Assembly (NCBI RefSeq): GCF_900108085.1
Contig: NZ_FNVR01000001.1
Coordinates: 248,712-312,711 of the forward strand
Length of the DNA: 64,000 bases
Direction: 5' to 3'
DNA from: Algoriphagus boritolerans DSM 17298 = JCM 18970
GTDB taxonomy: Bacteria > Bacteroidota > Bacteroidia > Cytophagales > Cyclobacteriaceae
Under the pieces are notes generated by a model. That model did no database searches, was not told the DNA's origin, and saw only the letters and a program-made list of their open reading frames with translations. The position numbers and the translations under genes were made by a program. Below, in pieces: positions 17,348-26,164 of this stretch; the first letter of the stretch is position 1; every line of letters begins with the position of its first letter.

Positions 17348-18976
17348 ATGAATTCCAATATGGAGACAACTCAACCGACTATTCATGATTTACTCCGAAA
17401 GCTTGAATCCAAAACAGCCCAGGTAAAGCTTGGCGGGGGCCAAAAGCGCATCGATTCCGAACACCAAAAGGGCAAGCTGACAGCACGCGAGCGAATTGAT
17501 CACCTGATCGATGCAAGTTCTGATTTTTTGGAAATTGGCCTGTTTGCAGCCGACGGAATGTACCAAGAGGAAGGCGGATGTCCTTCGGCAGGGGTTGTTA
17601 CCGGGATCGGTTTTGTGCAAGGGCGAATGTGCGTAATTGTAGCTAATGATGCGACTGTGAAAGCCGGAGCTTGGTTTCCGATGACTGCCAAAAAGAACCT
17701 GCGCGCACAGGAAATAGCGATGGAAAATCACCTTCCAATCATCTATTTAGTCGATAGTGCCGGTGTTTTTCTCCCGATGCAAAATGAAATTTTCCCGGAT
17801 AAGGAGCACTTCGGCCGTCAATTTCGAAACAACGCTAAAATGTCTGCCATGGGAATAGTACAAATCGCTGCAATCATGGGCAGCTGCGTGGCAGGAGGAG
17901 CCTACCTTCCGATCATGTCGGACGAAGCGATGATTGTGGACAAAACAGGTTCTATTTTTCTTGCTGGATCCTATTTGGTCAAAGCTGCAATTGGGGAGAA
18001 CGTGGACAATGAAACACTTGGCGGAGCAACGACTCACTGCGAAATCTCAGGGGTTACGGACAACAAATACGACTCAGATCAGGATTGTTTGGATGCAATT
18101 CGGAAGATTTTTGGAACATTGGGAGAAAATCCAAAAGCAGGCTTTGATCGGATTGAAAGTAAGCCAGCGAGAATTTCGAATGAGAAACTCCTCGATATTT
18201 TTCCGATGGAGCGCGTCAAGCCATACGATATGCTGGATGTTATTTCAGGCTTGGTAGATGGTGGTGAGATCGATGAATACAAAAAAGATTATGGCAAAAC
18301 CTTGATTTGCGGTACGGCTCGTATTGACGGCTGGGCAGTAGGAATAATCGCCAATCAGCGCAAAATCGTCAAAACTGCCAAAGGTGAAATGCAAATGGGC
18401 GGGGTGATCTACTCCGACTCAGCGGATAAGGCTGCCCGATTTATTATGAATTGCAATCAGCGGAAAATTCCACTGGTTTTCCTTCAGGACGTCAGTGGAT
18501 TTATGGTCGGTAGCAAAGCCGAGCACGGTGGGATCATCAAAGATGGCGCAAAAATGGTCAATGCCATGGCTAACTCTGTCGTCCCTAAGTTTACCATCGT
18601 CCTGGGCAATTCCTACGGGGCTGGCAATTATGCCATGTGTGGCAAAGCTTACGATCCGCGATTGATCTATTCTTGGCCAACAGCCCAAATGGCGGTGATG
18701 TCGGGTGCTGCGGCAGCGAAAACTTTGCTCCAAATCAAAGTGGCTTCTCTCAAAAAAACCGGGAAGGTGATTTCCGAAGAAGAAGAAAAGCAGCTTTTGG
18801 AAGAAATTACCACTAAGTATACCGAGGAACTGAGCCCCTATTATGCGGCATCACGACTTTGGGTAGATGGAGTCATCGACCCTCGTGAAACACGAAAAGT
18901 GATCAGCATGGGTATAGCGGCAGCCAATCATGCCCCGATCACCGAAAGATTTAACGTTGGGGTGATTCAGACTTAG
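17348..18976 (+). CDS. Acyl-CoA carboxylase beta subunit (methylcrotonyl-CoA type)
   Basis: Carboxyltransferase subunit of a biotin-dependent carboxylase. From ATG 17348 it is 542 residues; a start at 17360 (METTQPT) is equally possible. Family features: GKLTARERIDHLID near 50, the first oxyanion-hole region GSCVAGGAYLPIMSDE near 175 and the second NSYGAGNYAMCGKAYDP near 425, followed by SWPTAQMAVMSGAAAAKTLL. Length and motifs resemble 3-methylcrotonyl-CoA carboxylase beta (leucine breakdown) more than propionyl-CoA carboxylase. The biotinylated alpha subunit is not in this window, so the acyl-CoA substrate is inferred. Confidence 0.88.
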   Translation: MNSNMETTQPTIHDLLRKLESKTAQVKLGGGQKRIDSEHQKGKLTARERIDHLIDASSDFLEIGLFAADGMYQEEGGCPSAGVVTGIGFVQGRMCVIVANDATVKAGAWFPMTAKKNLRAQEIAMENHLPIIYLVDSAGVFLPMQNEIFPDKEHFGRQFRNNAKMSAMGIVQIAAIMGSCVAGGAYLPIMSDEAMIVDKTGSIFLAGSYLVKAAIGENVDNETLGGATTHCEISGVTDNKYDSDQDCLDAIRKIFGTLGENPKAGFDRIESKPARISNEKLLDIFPMERVKPYDMLDVISGLVDGGEIDEYKKDYGKTLICGTARIDGWAVGIIANQRKIVKTAKGEMQMGGVIYSDSADKAARFIMNCNQRKIPLVFLQDVSGFMVGSKAEHGGIIKDGAKMVNAMANSVVPKFTIVLGNSYGAGNYAMCGKAYDPRLIYSWPTAQMAVMSGAAAAKTLLQIKVASLKKTGKVISEEEEKQLLEEITTKYTEELSPYYAASRLWVDGVIDPRETRKVISMGIAAANHAPITERFNVGVIQT

Positions 18977-19133
18977 GGAAAGTTGCCAGTCGTTAGATCA
19001 AGTATAAAGAGAAGGAGTAGCCTTGAAAAAGATACAAGAAGGAAGAGCCACGAGACAAGAATTTGTGATTTGATAATGTCTGCTAGTTCTCTTTTTCCGT
19101 AAATTTAGTAAATTATACCAAGCCAAGAAAAAT

Positions 19134-20006
19134 ATGAGCGAACTGACAACTGCCCAATTAGATGCTTTGGTTTCGTTACTTGATGATCCTGATTTGGAAG
19201 TGAAAAACCACGTCAGGGATAAAATCACCTCCTTGGGGGCAGAGATTATTCCTTTTTTGGAGCAAAAGTGGGAGACAAGCTTTAACCCTGAAGTTCAAAA
19301 GGAAATCGAGGAGCTGGTTCATGAGTTGCAGTTTTCACTGGTCAAGAGCAGATTTGCGGAATGGAGGGATTCAGAAGATCGGGACTTGTTGACAGGACTC
19401 TGGATTTTGAACACGTATCAATATCCGGATCTGGATTTCGAAAAACTGAATGCTGAAATGCACCAGATTTATTTCGAGGTTTGGACTTCATTCAAAAATG
19501 ACCTTCAGCCATACGATCAAGTTCGTATCATCAACAATGTACTGTTCAACACCCTGCGGTTTTCGGCAAATACAAAGAATTTTCATTCTCCCGCAAACAG
19601 TATGTTATCCTCGGTCTTGGATTCAAAAAAGGGGAATCCTATCAGTCTCTGTGCAATTTATCTTCTGGTCGCTAAAAAGCTCGGATTGCCCATATATGGA
19701 GTAAACTTGCCCAACTTATTCGTTTTGACATATAAATCAGCCGATATTACGTTTTATATCAATGCTTTCAACAAAGGATTAACTTTCAATCGGCAGGATA
19801 TTTTTAACTACCTGGACCATCTCAAGATCGAACCCAAAGCATACTTTTTTGAGCCCTGCACGCATTTGGATATGATACTCCGATCCTTGCGAAATTTGGG
19901 AAATTCCTTTGAAAAGCTGGGAGAAGCCAATAAAGTCGAAGAGGTCAAAGAGATGATTGCCATTCTTGAAATCGAGCATGACCCAAAGCGACACACAGGG
20001 GGATGA
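19134..20006 (+). CDS. SirB1/transglutaminase-like family protein
   Basis: A 290-residue protein with an N-terminal helical part and a SirB1-type transglutaminase-like domain (about 90-230). The block LDSKKGNPISLCAIYLLVAKKLGLPIYGVNLPNL holds the position of the papain-like cysteine (ISLCAI). The His/Asp of a catalytic triad are less clear, so activity is uncertain. Single gene. Its last codons (IEHDPKRHTGG) lie inside the first copy of the dispersed repeat described at 19970. Confidence 0.8.
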   Translation: MSELTTAQLDALVSLLDDPDLEVKNHVRDKITSLGAEIIPFLEQKWETSFNPEVQKEIEELVHELQFSLVKSRFAEWRDSEDRDLLTGLWILNTYQYPDLDFEKLNAEMHQIYFEVWTSFKNDLQPYDQVRIINNVLFNTLRFSANTKNFHSPANSMLSSVLDSKKGNPISLCAIYLLVAKKLGLPIYGVNLPNLFVLTYKSADITFYINAFNKGLTFNRQDIFNYLDHLKIEPKAYFFEPCTHLDMILRSLRNLGNSFEKLGEANKVEEVKEMIAILEIEHDPKRHTGG

Positions 20007-20077
20007 GTATAATTCATGCGAGATTCCTCCCGATAGCTATCGGGATGGCCTTTAAAAAATCAAATTATAAACAGATT
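19970..20077 (+). repeat. Dispersed intergenic repeat, copy A
   Basis: One of three related segments of about 90-110 bp (B 22250-22341, C 36572-36682). Shared blocks in order: GAAATCGAGCATGAC, CACACAGGG, GGGATGA-TAT, GCGAGATTC (A and B only), then TGG and AAATTATAAACAGAT at the right end. Copy A carries an 18-bp perfect palindrome, TCCCGATAGCTATCGGGA (20028-20045), and begins inside the 3' end of the preceding gene. Confidence 0.65.
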
Positions 20078-20081
20078 AAAA

Positions 20082-20660
20082 TCAATAAGTCCGTACGTTG
20101 CATCCCACTGCCCTGACCTGAGCAGGAGTGGGGCTTTCTTTACGAAGAATTTGGTTTAATGCACGTTCCAGATGTCTTTCGGTCACTGCAGTTTCGGATT
20201 GAGGATTATTGTCAATTGCCCCGCGATAGGTGATCTTCAATCCACTTTCTCCGGGCGTTAGGACGACTATTTCGGGGATTTTTGTGATTCCAAATACTTT
20301 GGTCCAGGCCTGACCCCCATCAATCAGGTAGGACATGTTCATTCCGCTTTGATCGATGTAATTTCGCAGTACGGTTTGCTCTGGTTCCGAAATTCCAACC
20401 TCCGGATTGATCAGTGCGAAACCAATCCCCTGGTTTTGGAAAGTAGTTTTGAGGGCTTTGATCCGAGTTTCGTATAATTTTGCAAAGGGGCAATTTAAGC
20501 TGTGAAAAATCAGGACAAAACCCTTTCCGCTGGACATAGAGCCAAGATTCATGGTCTTTCCGGTGACGGCGTCAGTCGCAGTAAGTTCATTGAGATTTTG
20601 AGCGGAAGCGCTCCATAGCAATCCAATACAGAGGGAGATTAACAGGAAGGTTTTTTTCAT
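20082..20660 (-). CDS. Exported redoxin-domain (thioredoxin-fold) protein
   Basis: A 192-residue protein with a cleavable signal (MKKTFLLISLCIGLLWSASA) and an AhpC/TSA-like thioredoxin fold: FVLIFHSLNCPFAKLYE, with a single cysteine at the CxxC/peroxidatic position, GIGFALINPE and the cis-proline region ITKIPEIVVL. The tail SPTPAQVRAVGCNVRTY adds a second cysteine and is typical of a Bacteroidota subfamily. The role is likely periplasmic peroxide or thiol chemistry. It lies 4 bp after the phosphopantetheinyl transferase gene on the same strand, so they are probably co-transcribed; no functional link is evident. Confidence 0.75.
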   Translation of the reverse strand: MKKTFLLISLCIGLLWSASAQNLNELTATDAVTGKTMNLGSMSSGKGFVLIFHSLNCPFAKLYETRIKALKTTFQNQGIGFALINPEVGISEPEQTVLRNYIDQSGMNMSYLIDGGQAWTKVFGITKIPEIVVLTPGESGLKITYRGAIDNNPQSETAVTERHLERALNQILRKESPTPAQVRAVGCNVRTY

Positions 20661-20664
20661 TTTT

Positions 20665-21294
20665 TCACCAAATGGTGTAGGTCAAAATTACATTTTCCAA
20701 TCTCCTCACATCCACGGTGTAGTGATGATCTGCAAAGTCTGTTCCTCTTATTCTTCCTTTGATTTTCATGGCATTGACTTCGAAAGGTTCTAGTAGAATA
20801 TTCTCCCGAAAAGAAACGCCTCTTTTTCCCTGACATTTGAAAATCGATTCCTTCGCAGACCAAGCCATGGTGTAATGAAAAGGGTCTTTTTCAAGGAATT
20901 CCAATTCGGCAGGATCCAGAAATCGAAACCCGATTTTCAATATTTTCTCCCGAACCAAATCCATGTCTATACCGACAGGGAGCTCTCGGTGGAAAATAGC
21001 TCCGGCAAAACCGAACGTATGGGTGAGCGAGACAAAACCCTGTCCATTCATTGCTTGGGATTTTCCGTGTTCGTCTTTGAAAAAACCGGGATAAGGCACT
21101 TCCAGAGCCTTCAGGGCGTCATGAATGGCGAACCTGGCGGTTGCCCATTCTTTCTTTTTGTCCGGATGAGAAATATTGGCAAAAGACAGTTTTTCCCGGA
21201 AACTCAAGAAATCCAAGGATTGATCTTGCTGTGATTCGATAATCTTCACGGCTAGGGCGGATGAAGAATCAATTTTTTCTATTTTTGTTTGCAT
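20665..21294 (-). CDS. 4'-phosphopantetheinyl transferase superfamily protein
   Basis: Transfers phosphopantetheine from CoA to a carrier-protein serine. From ATG 21294 it is 209 residues (a TTG start at 21327 is possible but unlikely). The Sfp-type motifs are present: GIDMDLVREKI with the Mg-binding Asp, and AWSAKESIFKCQGKRGVSF with the WxxKE core. Sfp-type enzymes act on secondary-metabolism or fatty-acid carrier proteins; in organisms lacking AcpS they serve the fatty-acid ACP. No carrier protein is nearby. Divergent from the WD40 gene with 36 bp between starts. Confidence 0.88.
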   Translation of the reverse strand: MQTKIEKIDSSSALAVKIIESQQDQSLDFLSFREKLSFANISHPDKKKEWATARFAIHDALKALEVPYPGFFKDEHGKSQAMNGQGFVSLTHTFGFAGAIFHRELPVGIDMDLVREKILKIGFRFLDPAELEFLEKDPFHYTMAWSAKESIFKCQGKRGVSFRENILLEPFEVNAMKIKGRIRGTDFADHHYTVDVRRLENVILTYTIW

Positions 21295-21330
21295 AGGCCA
21301 AAAGGGCACCGCTGAGTGATCGTCCAATAT

Positions 21331-22251
21331 ATGTCAAAAATCCAAGTTAATAAATTACATACGCTGACCGGTCACAATGACTGCATCTATGCACTGGCTG
21401 AAGGAAGCGATCCGAGATTTTTTTATACCGGTGCTGGTGATGGCATGGTGGTAGAGTGGGATCTTGATCTTCCTAAAGATGGGAAATTGATCGCCAAATT
21501 GCCCCATTCAGTTTATGCGTTGGCAATCGATAGCGAGCGCAACTTTCTGATCATCGGACACAATTTTGAGGGAATTCATGTGATAGACCTCAATGAGAAT
21601 AAGGAAATCTGGAATCTTAAAATCACAGATCAAGCAATTTTCGATATCAAAGTATTCGGTGGTGAGATCCTGATTGGGACTGGAGATGGGGTATTGATAG
21701 TGGTGGACAGTGTACAGCGCAGTGTCAAAAAACATATCAAGCTCAGTTCTAAAAGTATCCGGGTAATGGCAATTGCTGCCGAAAAAAGGCAATTGGCCCT
21801 TGGATTAAGTGATCATTCAATCAAAATTCTGGATTTGGCAAATAATTTTCAGCCTCTAACCAATCTGAATGGGCATACAAATTCTGTTTTTGCATTAAAT
21901 TATTCCCCGGATGAGAAAGTGCTGGTGTCAGCGGGAAGGGATGCACACATGAAATTTTGGGATTCTGAAAACTATACCCTGCTAGAAAATATCGTGGCGC
22001 ACATGTATGCCATTAATTTTTTATCTTTCAAAGATGACGGAAAATACCTGGTCACCTGCTCCATGGATAAATCCATCAAAGTCTGGGATGCAAAAAACTA
22101 TAAGCTGATGAAGGTCATTGACAAAGCCCGAAATGCCGGTCATGGGACTTCTATCAACAAAGTGCTATGGAGCAGCTACTCAGGTCATGTCATTTCGATT
22201 TCTGACGACCGCACTATTTCTATCTGGCAAATTGAAGAAGAAAATTTATGA
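21331..22251 (+). CDS. WD40 repeat protein
   Basis: A 306-residue protein made almost wholly of WD40 repeats: LTGHNDCIYALAEGS at the start, LNGHTNSVFALNYSPDEKVLVSAG..KFWD near 180-215 and YLVTCSMDKSIKVWDAKNYKL near 235-260. Six to seven blades form one beta-propeller, a protein-protein scaffold. No signal peptide, so cytoplasmic. I start at ATG 21331; an upstream GTG at 21316 is in frame. It precedes divIVA, folB and DUF4268 on the same strand and may share a transcript with them. Confidence 0.88.
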   Translation: MSKIQVNKLHTLTGHNDCIYALAEGSDPRFFYTGAGDGMVVEWDLDLPKDGKLIAKLPHSVYALAIDSERNFLIIGHNFEGIHVIDLNENKEIWNLKITDQAIFDIKVFGGEILIGTGDGVLIVVDSVQRSVKKHIKLSSKSIRVMAIAAEKRQLALGLSDHSIKILDLANNFQPLTNLNGHTNSVFALNYSPDEKVLVSAGRDAHMKFWDSENYTLLENIVAHMYAINFLSFKDDGKYLVTCSMDKSIKVWDAKNYKLMKVIDKARNAGHGTSINKVLWSSYSGHVISISDDRTISIWQIEEENL

Positions 22252-22341
22252 AATCGAGCATGACAAGTATACCACCCGCTGGGATGATTATATTCCTTGC
22301 GAGATTCCATGTGGCAATAAAAAAACAATTATAAGCACATG
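22250..22341 (+). repeat. Dispersed intergenic repeat, copy B
   Basis: Second copy of the repeat at 19970. It starts at the WD40 stop codon (GAAATCGAGCATGAC identical to copy A) and ends at AATTATAAGCACATGAA, where the ATG is the DivIVA start. It lacks the central palindrome of copy A. Confidence 0.6.
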
Positions 22342-23409
22342 AAGATATCCCCAACCGCCATTAGGCAAAAAGCATTCGAAACAGCCTTCAGAGGCTATGA
22401 AAAAAAGGAAGTTTCTCAGTTTCTGGAAGAAATGAGTGTCGCTATGGAGCAGATAAACCAGGAAAATCTGGATCTGCGGAGTAAGCTTCAGCAAGTGGAA
22501 TCCGAAGCAAAAAGGCTGAAAGACGTGGAGGATTCACTTTTCAGAACTCTGAAAACGGCCGAAGATACCGGGGCAACTATGATCACTGAGGCGAGTGAGG
22601 CGGCTGATCAAATTATTGCAGAAGCCAACGCTATGGCTGAAGAAACCACTTCCCGGGCAAATCAATATGCCGAACAGACGATCAGCCAAGCCGATAAATA
22701 CGCAGAACAGACCACCAACGAAGCGAATCAGATTCTCCAAAAAGCTCAGAAGCAAGCCGAGGAACAAGCACGAATCATCACCTCTGCAGCCGAAGCAAAA
22801 GCCAAGGAAACCATCAAGGAAATCCGTGAAAGCATGCAGAGCTTAGTACGAAGTTATGATGGGCTGCTTGAACAGCGTGAGGCTTTGGTGAAAAGTCTGA
22901 AGCGTCTTTCCCAGGATGCCTTGAATCAGATTGACCTTTCAGATGCACATTTTTTCCGAATAGATGGCAAGGCATATCAACGAGCGATTGACGAACTGAG
23001 CCGATCAAGCCATTTTTCGGTGGCAAATATTGCTGTCCTTGCCACTCAGGCCGAAGCACCAACCAATGCTGAAGCAGAGGAGCAGTTTGAAGAGGATATG
23101 TCTGAGGCAACCCTCGATGAGGAGACAATGGAAACAGTTGAGGCCATGACCCATGAATTGGAAGAGCAGGGAGAGATTCCTGTGGAAGAAATTGCCGAAG
23201 TATCAGTGGATAAAACTGTGGAAGAAGAGATTGAGCCAGTTGTGGATGAGGTGTCAGAAGCACCGGACGATATCGAGGAAGAAATGGTAGAAGAAGAAGT
23301 GAAAAAAGATGAGGCAATCGGAAAGGCTAATTCTGAAAATAAAACCGGGGAATCAAAACCTGAAGACTTGAAAAAGTCCTCAGGGTCATTTTTTGATCAA
23401 TTCGACTGA
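22339..23409 (+). CDS. DivIVA-domain coiled-coil protein
   Basis: The N-terminal MKISPTAIRQKAFETAFRGY is the DivIVA/GpsB-type start (I.. I..K.F..A.RGY), which in characterised members binds curved membrane. A long coiled coil follows (about 25-200), rich in Ala/Glu/Gln heptads, then a strongly acidic low-complexity tail (about 250-330) and a final GSFFDQFD. 356 residues. In Gram-positives DivIVA organises poles and septa; in Bacteroidota its job is little known. It overlaps folB by 1 bp (TGATG), so they are likely co-translated. The start codon lies within repeat copy B. Confidence 0.85.
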   Translation: MKISPTAIRQKAFETAFRGYEKKEVSQFLEEMSVAMEQINQENLDLRSKLQQVESEAKRLKDVEDSLFRTLKTAEDTGATMITEASEAADQIIAEANAMAEETTSRANQYAEQTISQADKYAEQTTNEANQILQKAQKQAEEQARIITSAAEAKAKETIKEIRESMQSLVRSYDGLLEQREALVKSLKRLSQDALNQIDLSDAHFFRIDGKAYQRAIDELSRSSHFSVANIAVLATQAEAPTNAEAEEQFEEDMSEATLDEETMETVEAMTHELEEQGEIPVEEIAEVSVDKTVEEEIEPVVDEVSEAPDDIEEEMVEEEVKKDEAIGKANSENKTGESKPEDLKKSSGSFFDQFD

Positions 23410-23774
23410 TGGGTAAAGTTTCGCTGGAAGGAATTGAGTTTCATGCCTACCATGGTGCTTATCCCGAAGAGTCGATTTTGGGGAATCGTTTTACGCTTGA
23501 TTTGGAATTGGAGACTGATTTTAAGGAAGCCATGCTTCATGACAGCCTTAAGGATACGGTGGATTATGCCAAATTGTACCAACTGATCAAAGCACGGATG
23601 GATGTGAAAGTGAAGCTGCTGGAGCACCTCGGTCACCGGATCGTTTCGGATATTCTGGTTGCTTATCCTAAAGTGAAATCAGTTCGTCTCACCCTGAAAA
23701 AACATCATCCGGCACTCGGTGGAATCGTACAATACTCTGCTGTGACGGTTTGTTTTCCTGAAGATTTCGCTTAA
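23409..23774 (+). CDS. folB: Dihydroneopterin aldolase
   Basis: Folate pathway enzyme that splits 7,8-dihydroneopterin to 6-hydroxymethyl-dihydropterin and glycolaldehyde. The 121 residues match the family: MGKVSLEGIEFHAYHGAYPEE with the Tyr/His-Gly signature, a Glu near 21, DTVDYAKLYQLI near 55 and ALGGIVQYSAVTV at the end. Start is fixed by the TGATG overlap with the DivIVA gene. Confidence 0.94.
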   Translation: MGKVSLEGIEFHAYHGAYPEESILGNRFTLDLELETDFKEAMLHDSLKDTVDYAKLYQLIKARMDVKVKLLEHLGHRIVSDILVAYPKVKSVRLTLKKHHPALGGIVQYSAVTVCFPEDFA

Positions 23775-23781
23775 AACTACT

Positions 23782-24237
23782 ATGTACAGTCGATCTGAGG
23801 CTTCGAGAATCCGGGCTGAGTTCTGGATTACATTTGGGCAATACATGAAGCCTGTTCCCAATGCCCAAGGAAGGAGGATCAACTGGCCCAATTACCGGAC
23901 AGGGGTTAAGCATATCTATTTTCGGATGAAAGCTGAGTCGAATTTCGCATCGATTGGAGTCGAAATCGCGCACAAGGACGAGGAATTGCAGGAATTGTAT
24001 TTTATGCAGTTCAAGGAGTTGGGAAATCTCCTGAAAAACACACTCGGAGAAGAATGGGACTGGAAATTACACGCAGTAAATGAAGTGGGTCAGACCGTAT
24101 CCAAAATCGAAAAAGTGCGTTCCGGAGTCAATGTGATGGAGGAATCGGATTGGTCGGAAATCATTTCATTTTTGAAGCCCAGAATTGTGGCTTTGGATGA
24201 ATTTTGGGATAATGTGAAACCGGGGTTTGAGGATTAG
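23782..24237 (+). CDS. DUF4268 domain protein
   Basis: A 151-residue protein recognised as DUF4268 by its opening (SRIRAEFWITFGQYMKP), the central SIGVEIAHKDEELQELYFMQFKELG and the C-terminal FLKPRIVALDEFWDNVKP. Function unknown; the domain also occurs at the C-terminus of some nuclease-like proteins. It sits 7 bp after folB on the same strand and probably shares the transcript. Convergent with the next gene, 3 bp between stops. Confidence 0.8.
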   Translation: MYSRSEASRIRAEFWITFGQYMKPVPNAQGRRINWPNYRTGVKHIYFRMKAESNFASIGVEIAHKDEELQELYFMQFKELGNLLKNTLGEEWDWKLHAVNEVGQTVSKIEKVRSGVNVMEESDWSEIISFLKPRIVALDEFWDNVKPGFED

Positions 24238-24240
24238 TGG

Positions 24241-24741
24241 TTAAAGCGCCTTCCGCTTGAATCTAAACTCTTCAATGGTCCGTTGCCCATTCCCTGTCAA
24301 GGACAGATGATAGATCAGCTCATCTCCCATCCGCTCGATGGTCAATCCGTCAAACCAAACCTTGTTTTCATCTAATTCGATCAAGCGAAAGGTCGTCCAT
24401 TCGGCTTTTTCTTCCCATCCAGTCAGATCGGGATTGAAATGCTTCAGTTTCATGGAGACACTTTCTCCGTCCTGAATCAGATTCATGAACTCGGAGAATA
24501 CCAACTTTCCCTCCATCCAAAAGCGAAAGGTGCCCACCATGTGCCCGTCCACAGCTGGCATCCAAACTTCCTCACATTCCCCGCCTAGTCCGGGGCCTGT
24601 CCAATACCCGACCATCCAATTAAGTTCTTCCACTTTCCCTTGGATAGGCGCTTGGTCTGCCTCAAGATGGCGCACTTGTGCAGTAGCAAGGTGACTAAAA
24701 GTCAGAAGTAGGATTGAAATCAATAAAACCTTCATAGCCAT
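24241..24741 (-). CDS. DUF6265-like secreted protein
   Basis: A 166-residue protein with a clear signal peptide (MAMKVLLISILLLTFSHLATA; the ATG two codons in, at 24735, is also possible). The rest fits a lipocalin-like beta fold: LNWMVGYWTGPGLGGECEEVW near 38, MVGTFRFWMEGK near 66, MKLKHFNPDLTGWE near 95. This pattern matches the family I know as DUF6265. Function unknown, probably periplasmic. Downstream of the IscA-like gene on the same strand, 28 bp apart. Confidence 0.7.
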   Translation of the reverse strand: MAMKVLLISILLLTFSHLATAQVRHLEADQAPIQGKVEELNWMVGYWTGPGLGGECEEVWMPAVDGHMVGTFRFWMEGKLVFSEFMNLIQDGESVSMKLKHFNPDLTGWEEKAEWTTFRLIELDENKVWFDGLTIERMGDELIYHLSLTGNGQRTIEEFRFKRKAL

Positions 24742-24769
24742 GGGATTGGATTATTGAAGGTACTGAAAA

Positions 24770-25084
24770 TCAAAGATCATGACGTTTTGGAATGTCAGGA
24801 TTGATAAAAGTAAAACCTCTGGCCTCGTCTCCATCGAAGAAATCAATCTGCATTCCCATCAGGAACATATAGTGTTTTTTTTCGATCAAAACCGGAATTC
24901 CGTCGATCTCAAATTGCTGATCCTCAGCTTTTGGCTTATCAAATCCCAATGCATAGGACATCCCTCCACAACCGCCACCTTTGACTCCAACCCGAAGAAA
25001 ATAATCGGTAGGAATATTCTTGGTAGCCATGATGTGCTTGATTTCAGCTTCGGCTTTTTCGGTGATGGAAATGGGAATCAGCAT
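24770..25084 (-). CDS. IscA/HesB-like protein lacking the C-terminal cysteines
   Basis: A 104-residue A-type carrier fold: ITEKAEAEIKHIMA, FLRVGVKGGGCGGMSYALGF, then LIEKKHYMFLMGMQIDFFD and GFTFINPDI. The first conserved cysteine (GGGCGG) is present, but the CGCG pair that completes Fe-S or Fe binding in IscA/SufA is absent; the protein ends KRHDL. The second homologue in this window (29726) has all three. So this paralogue may bind metal differently or serve another role, as in the iron-sulfur-protein-like HesB subgroup of this phylum. A start two or three codons in is possible. Confidence 0.85.
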   Translation of the reverse strand: MLIPISITEKAEAEIKHIMATKNIPTDYFLRVGVKGGGCGGMSYALGFDKPKAEDQQFEIDGIPVLIEKKHYMFLMGMQIDFFDGDEARGFTFINPDIPKRHDL

Positions 25085-25196
25085 GCGGTGAAAATCAAAT
25101 TATCTTGTTTTTGGTTCGATAAGATATTCAAATTTATCGATTCGGCCGGTTTTTTGACTCAAGAGAATTGCTGATATTCGAATACAAAATAAAACG

Positions 25197-25718
25197 ATGG
25201 ATTACTTACTTGATTTGCTTAAAATCATCCTGCCGGCAGGCATCGTCCTTTATGGAATGTACCTGGTGGTCGTCTCTTTTCTATCCAAAGAACGGGAGAA
25301 GCTCTTGATTGACCTCAAAACTCAAAATACTCAGGTAGTCTTACCGATAAGACTTCAGGCAGCAGAGCGACTTTGTTTGCTTTTGGAACGGATCACTCCC
25401 AATAACTTAGTGAGACGATCAAATCCAAGTCAGTTTACAGCTGCAGAACTTCACCCTCAGCTGCTGGCTGAAGTTCGGGAAGAGTTTAATCACAACCTAA
25501 GCCAGCAGGTTTATTTCTCGGAGGAAACTTGGGAAGCTGTTCGCCGGGCTGTGGAGGACGTGATTACGCTCCTGAATCTCAGCCGTCAGTCGCTCAATGC
25601 TGAGGCCAGTGGAATGGAGCTCGCTAAAGCAATTTTTTCTCAATCCCTGGAGCAAAAAAATGATGCTATCGCCTACGCGCTTCGTCAGGTAAAATCAGAA
25701 ATTCAACTTCATTTCTAA
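25197..25718 (+). CDS. Hypothetical membrane-anchored protein
   Basis: I recognise no named function. The 173-residue protein starts with one hydrophobic segment (about residues 5-30: LLKIILPAGIVLYGMYLVVVSF) and continues as a soluble mixed alpha-helical region with QAAERLCLLLERITPNNLV near 58 and YFSEETWEAVRRAVEDVI near 105. The pattern is widely seen in Cytophagales. It begins a five-gene plus-strand cluster (to dtd) with gaps of 3 and 32 bp and then two 4-bp overlaps. Confidence 0.65.
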   Translation: MDYLLDLLKIILPAGIVLYGMYLVVVSFLSKEREKLLIDLKTQNTQVVLPIRLQAAERLCLLLERITPNNLVRRSNPSQFTAAELHPQLLAEVREEFNHNLSQQVYFSEETWEAVRRAVEDVITLLNLSRQSLNAEASGMELAKAIFSQSLEQKNDAIAYALRQVKSEIQLHF

Positions 25719-25721
25719 GCT

Positions 25722-26132
25722 ATGACCACATTTGCTTCAAAAACTTCCGAAATATTAGAAAAGGCAAGAGCGCTCTTTGGAAAGCAAGTTGATGCGCTGG
25801 TTCGCCAAGAACAAAAAGTCGTAGAGCTTTTGAAAAATGTGGGTTCAAAGCTCAGCAAGCTAGCGCACAATCCTAAAGTTCAAAAGCTTACCGCACCGAT
25901 TCAGATTTTTATCCGAATGATCAAAGCACATTTCAAGGGTCATCACAAAATGGAATTTAGTACGCTTGGCTTGATAGTTTTGGCCTTGGTGTATTTTATT
26001 TCGCCTATAGATTTAATTCCTGATTTTTTAGGTTTTTTTGGATTTGCAGATGATCTTTCTGTAGTCTTGGCCGTGTATGCCAAGGTGAAAGATGAGGTGG
26101 ATAAGTTTCTGGAGTGGGAGCGAACTCAGTGA
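25722..26132 (+). CDS. YkvA family (DUF1232) membrane protein
   Basis: A 136-residue protein with a coiled-coil-like N-terminal 70 residues and the DUF1232 hallmark: a hydrophobic helix with VYFISPIDLIPDFLGFFGFADDLSVV. This loop between two short membrane helices defines the family; no molecular function is established. It follows the previous gene by 3 bp, so the two are probably co-translated. Confidence 0.85.
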   Translation: MTTFASKTSEILEKARALFGKQVDALVRQEQKVVELLKNVGSKLSKLAHNPKVQKLTAPIQIFIRMIKAHFKGHHKMEFSTLGLIVLALVYFISPIDLIPDFLGFFGFADDLSVVLAVYAKVKDEVDKFLEWERTQ

Positions 26133-26164
26133 TAGCTGATTCTGTTAACATCCAAATTTAAAAA

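Noticed and set aside
22814..23317. 167-codon minus-strand frame rich in Pro and Leu
   Set aside because: Mirror image of the DivIVA acidic/coiled-coil repeats; an artefact of biased codons.
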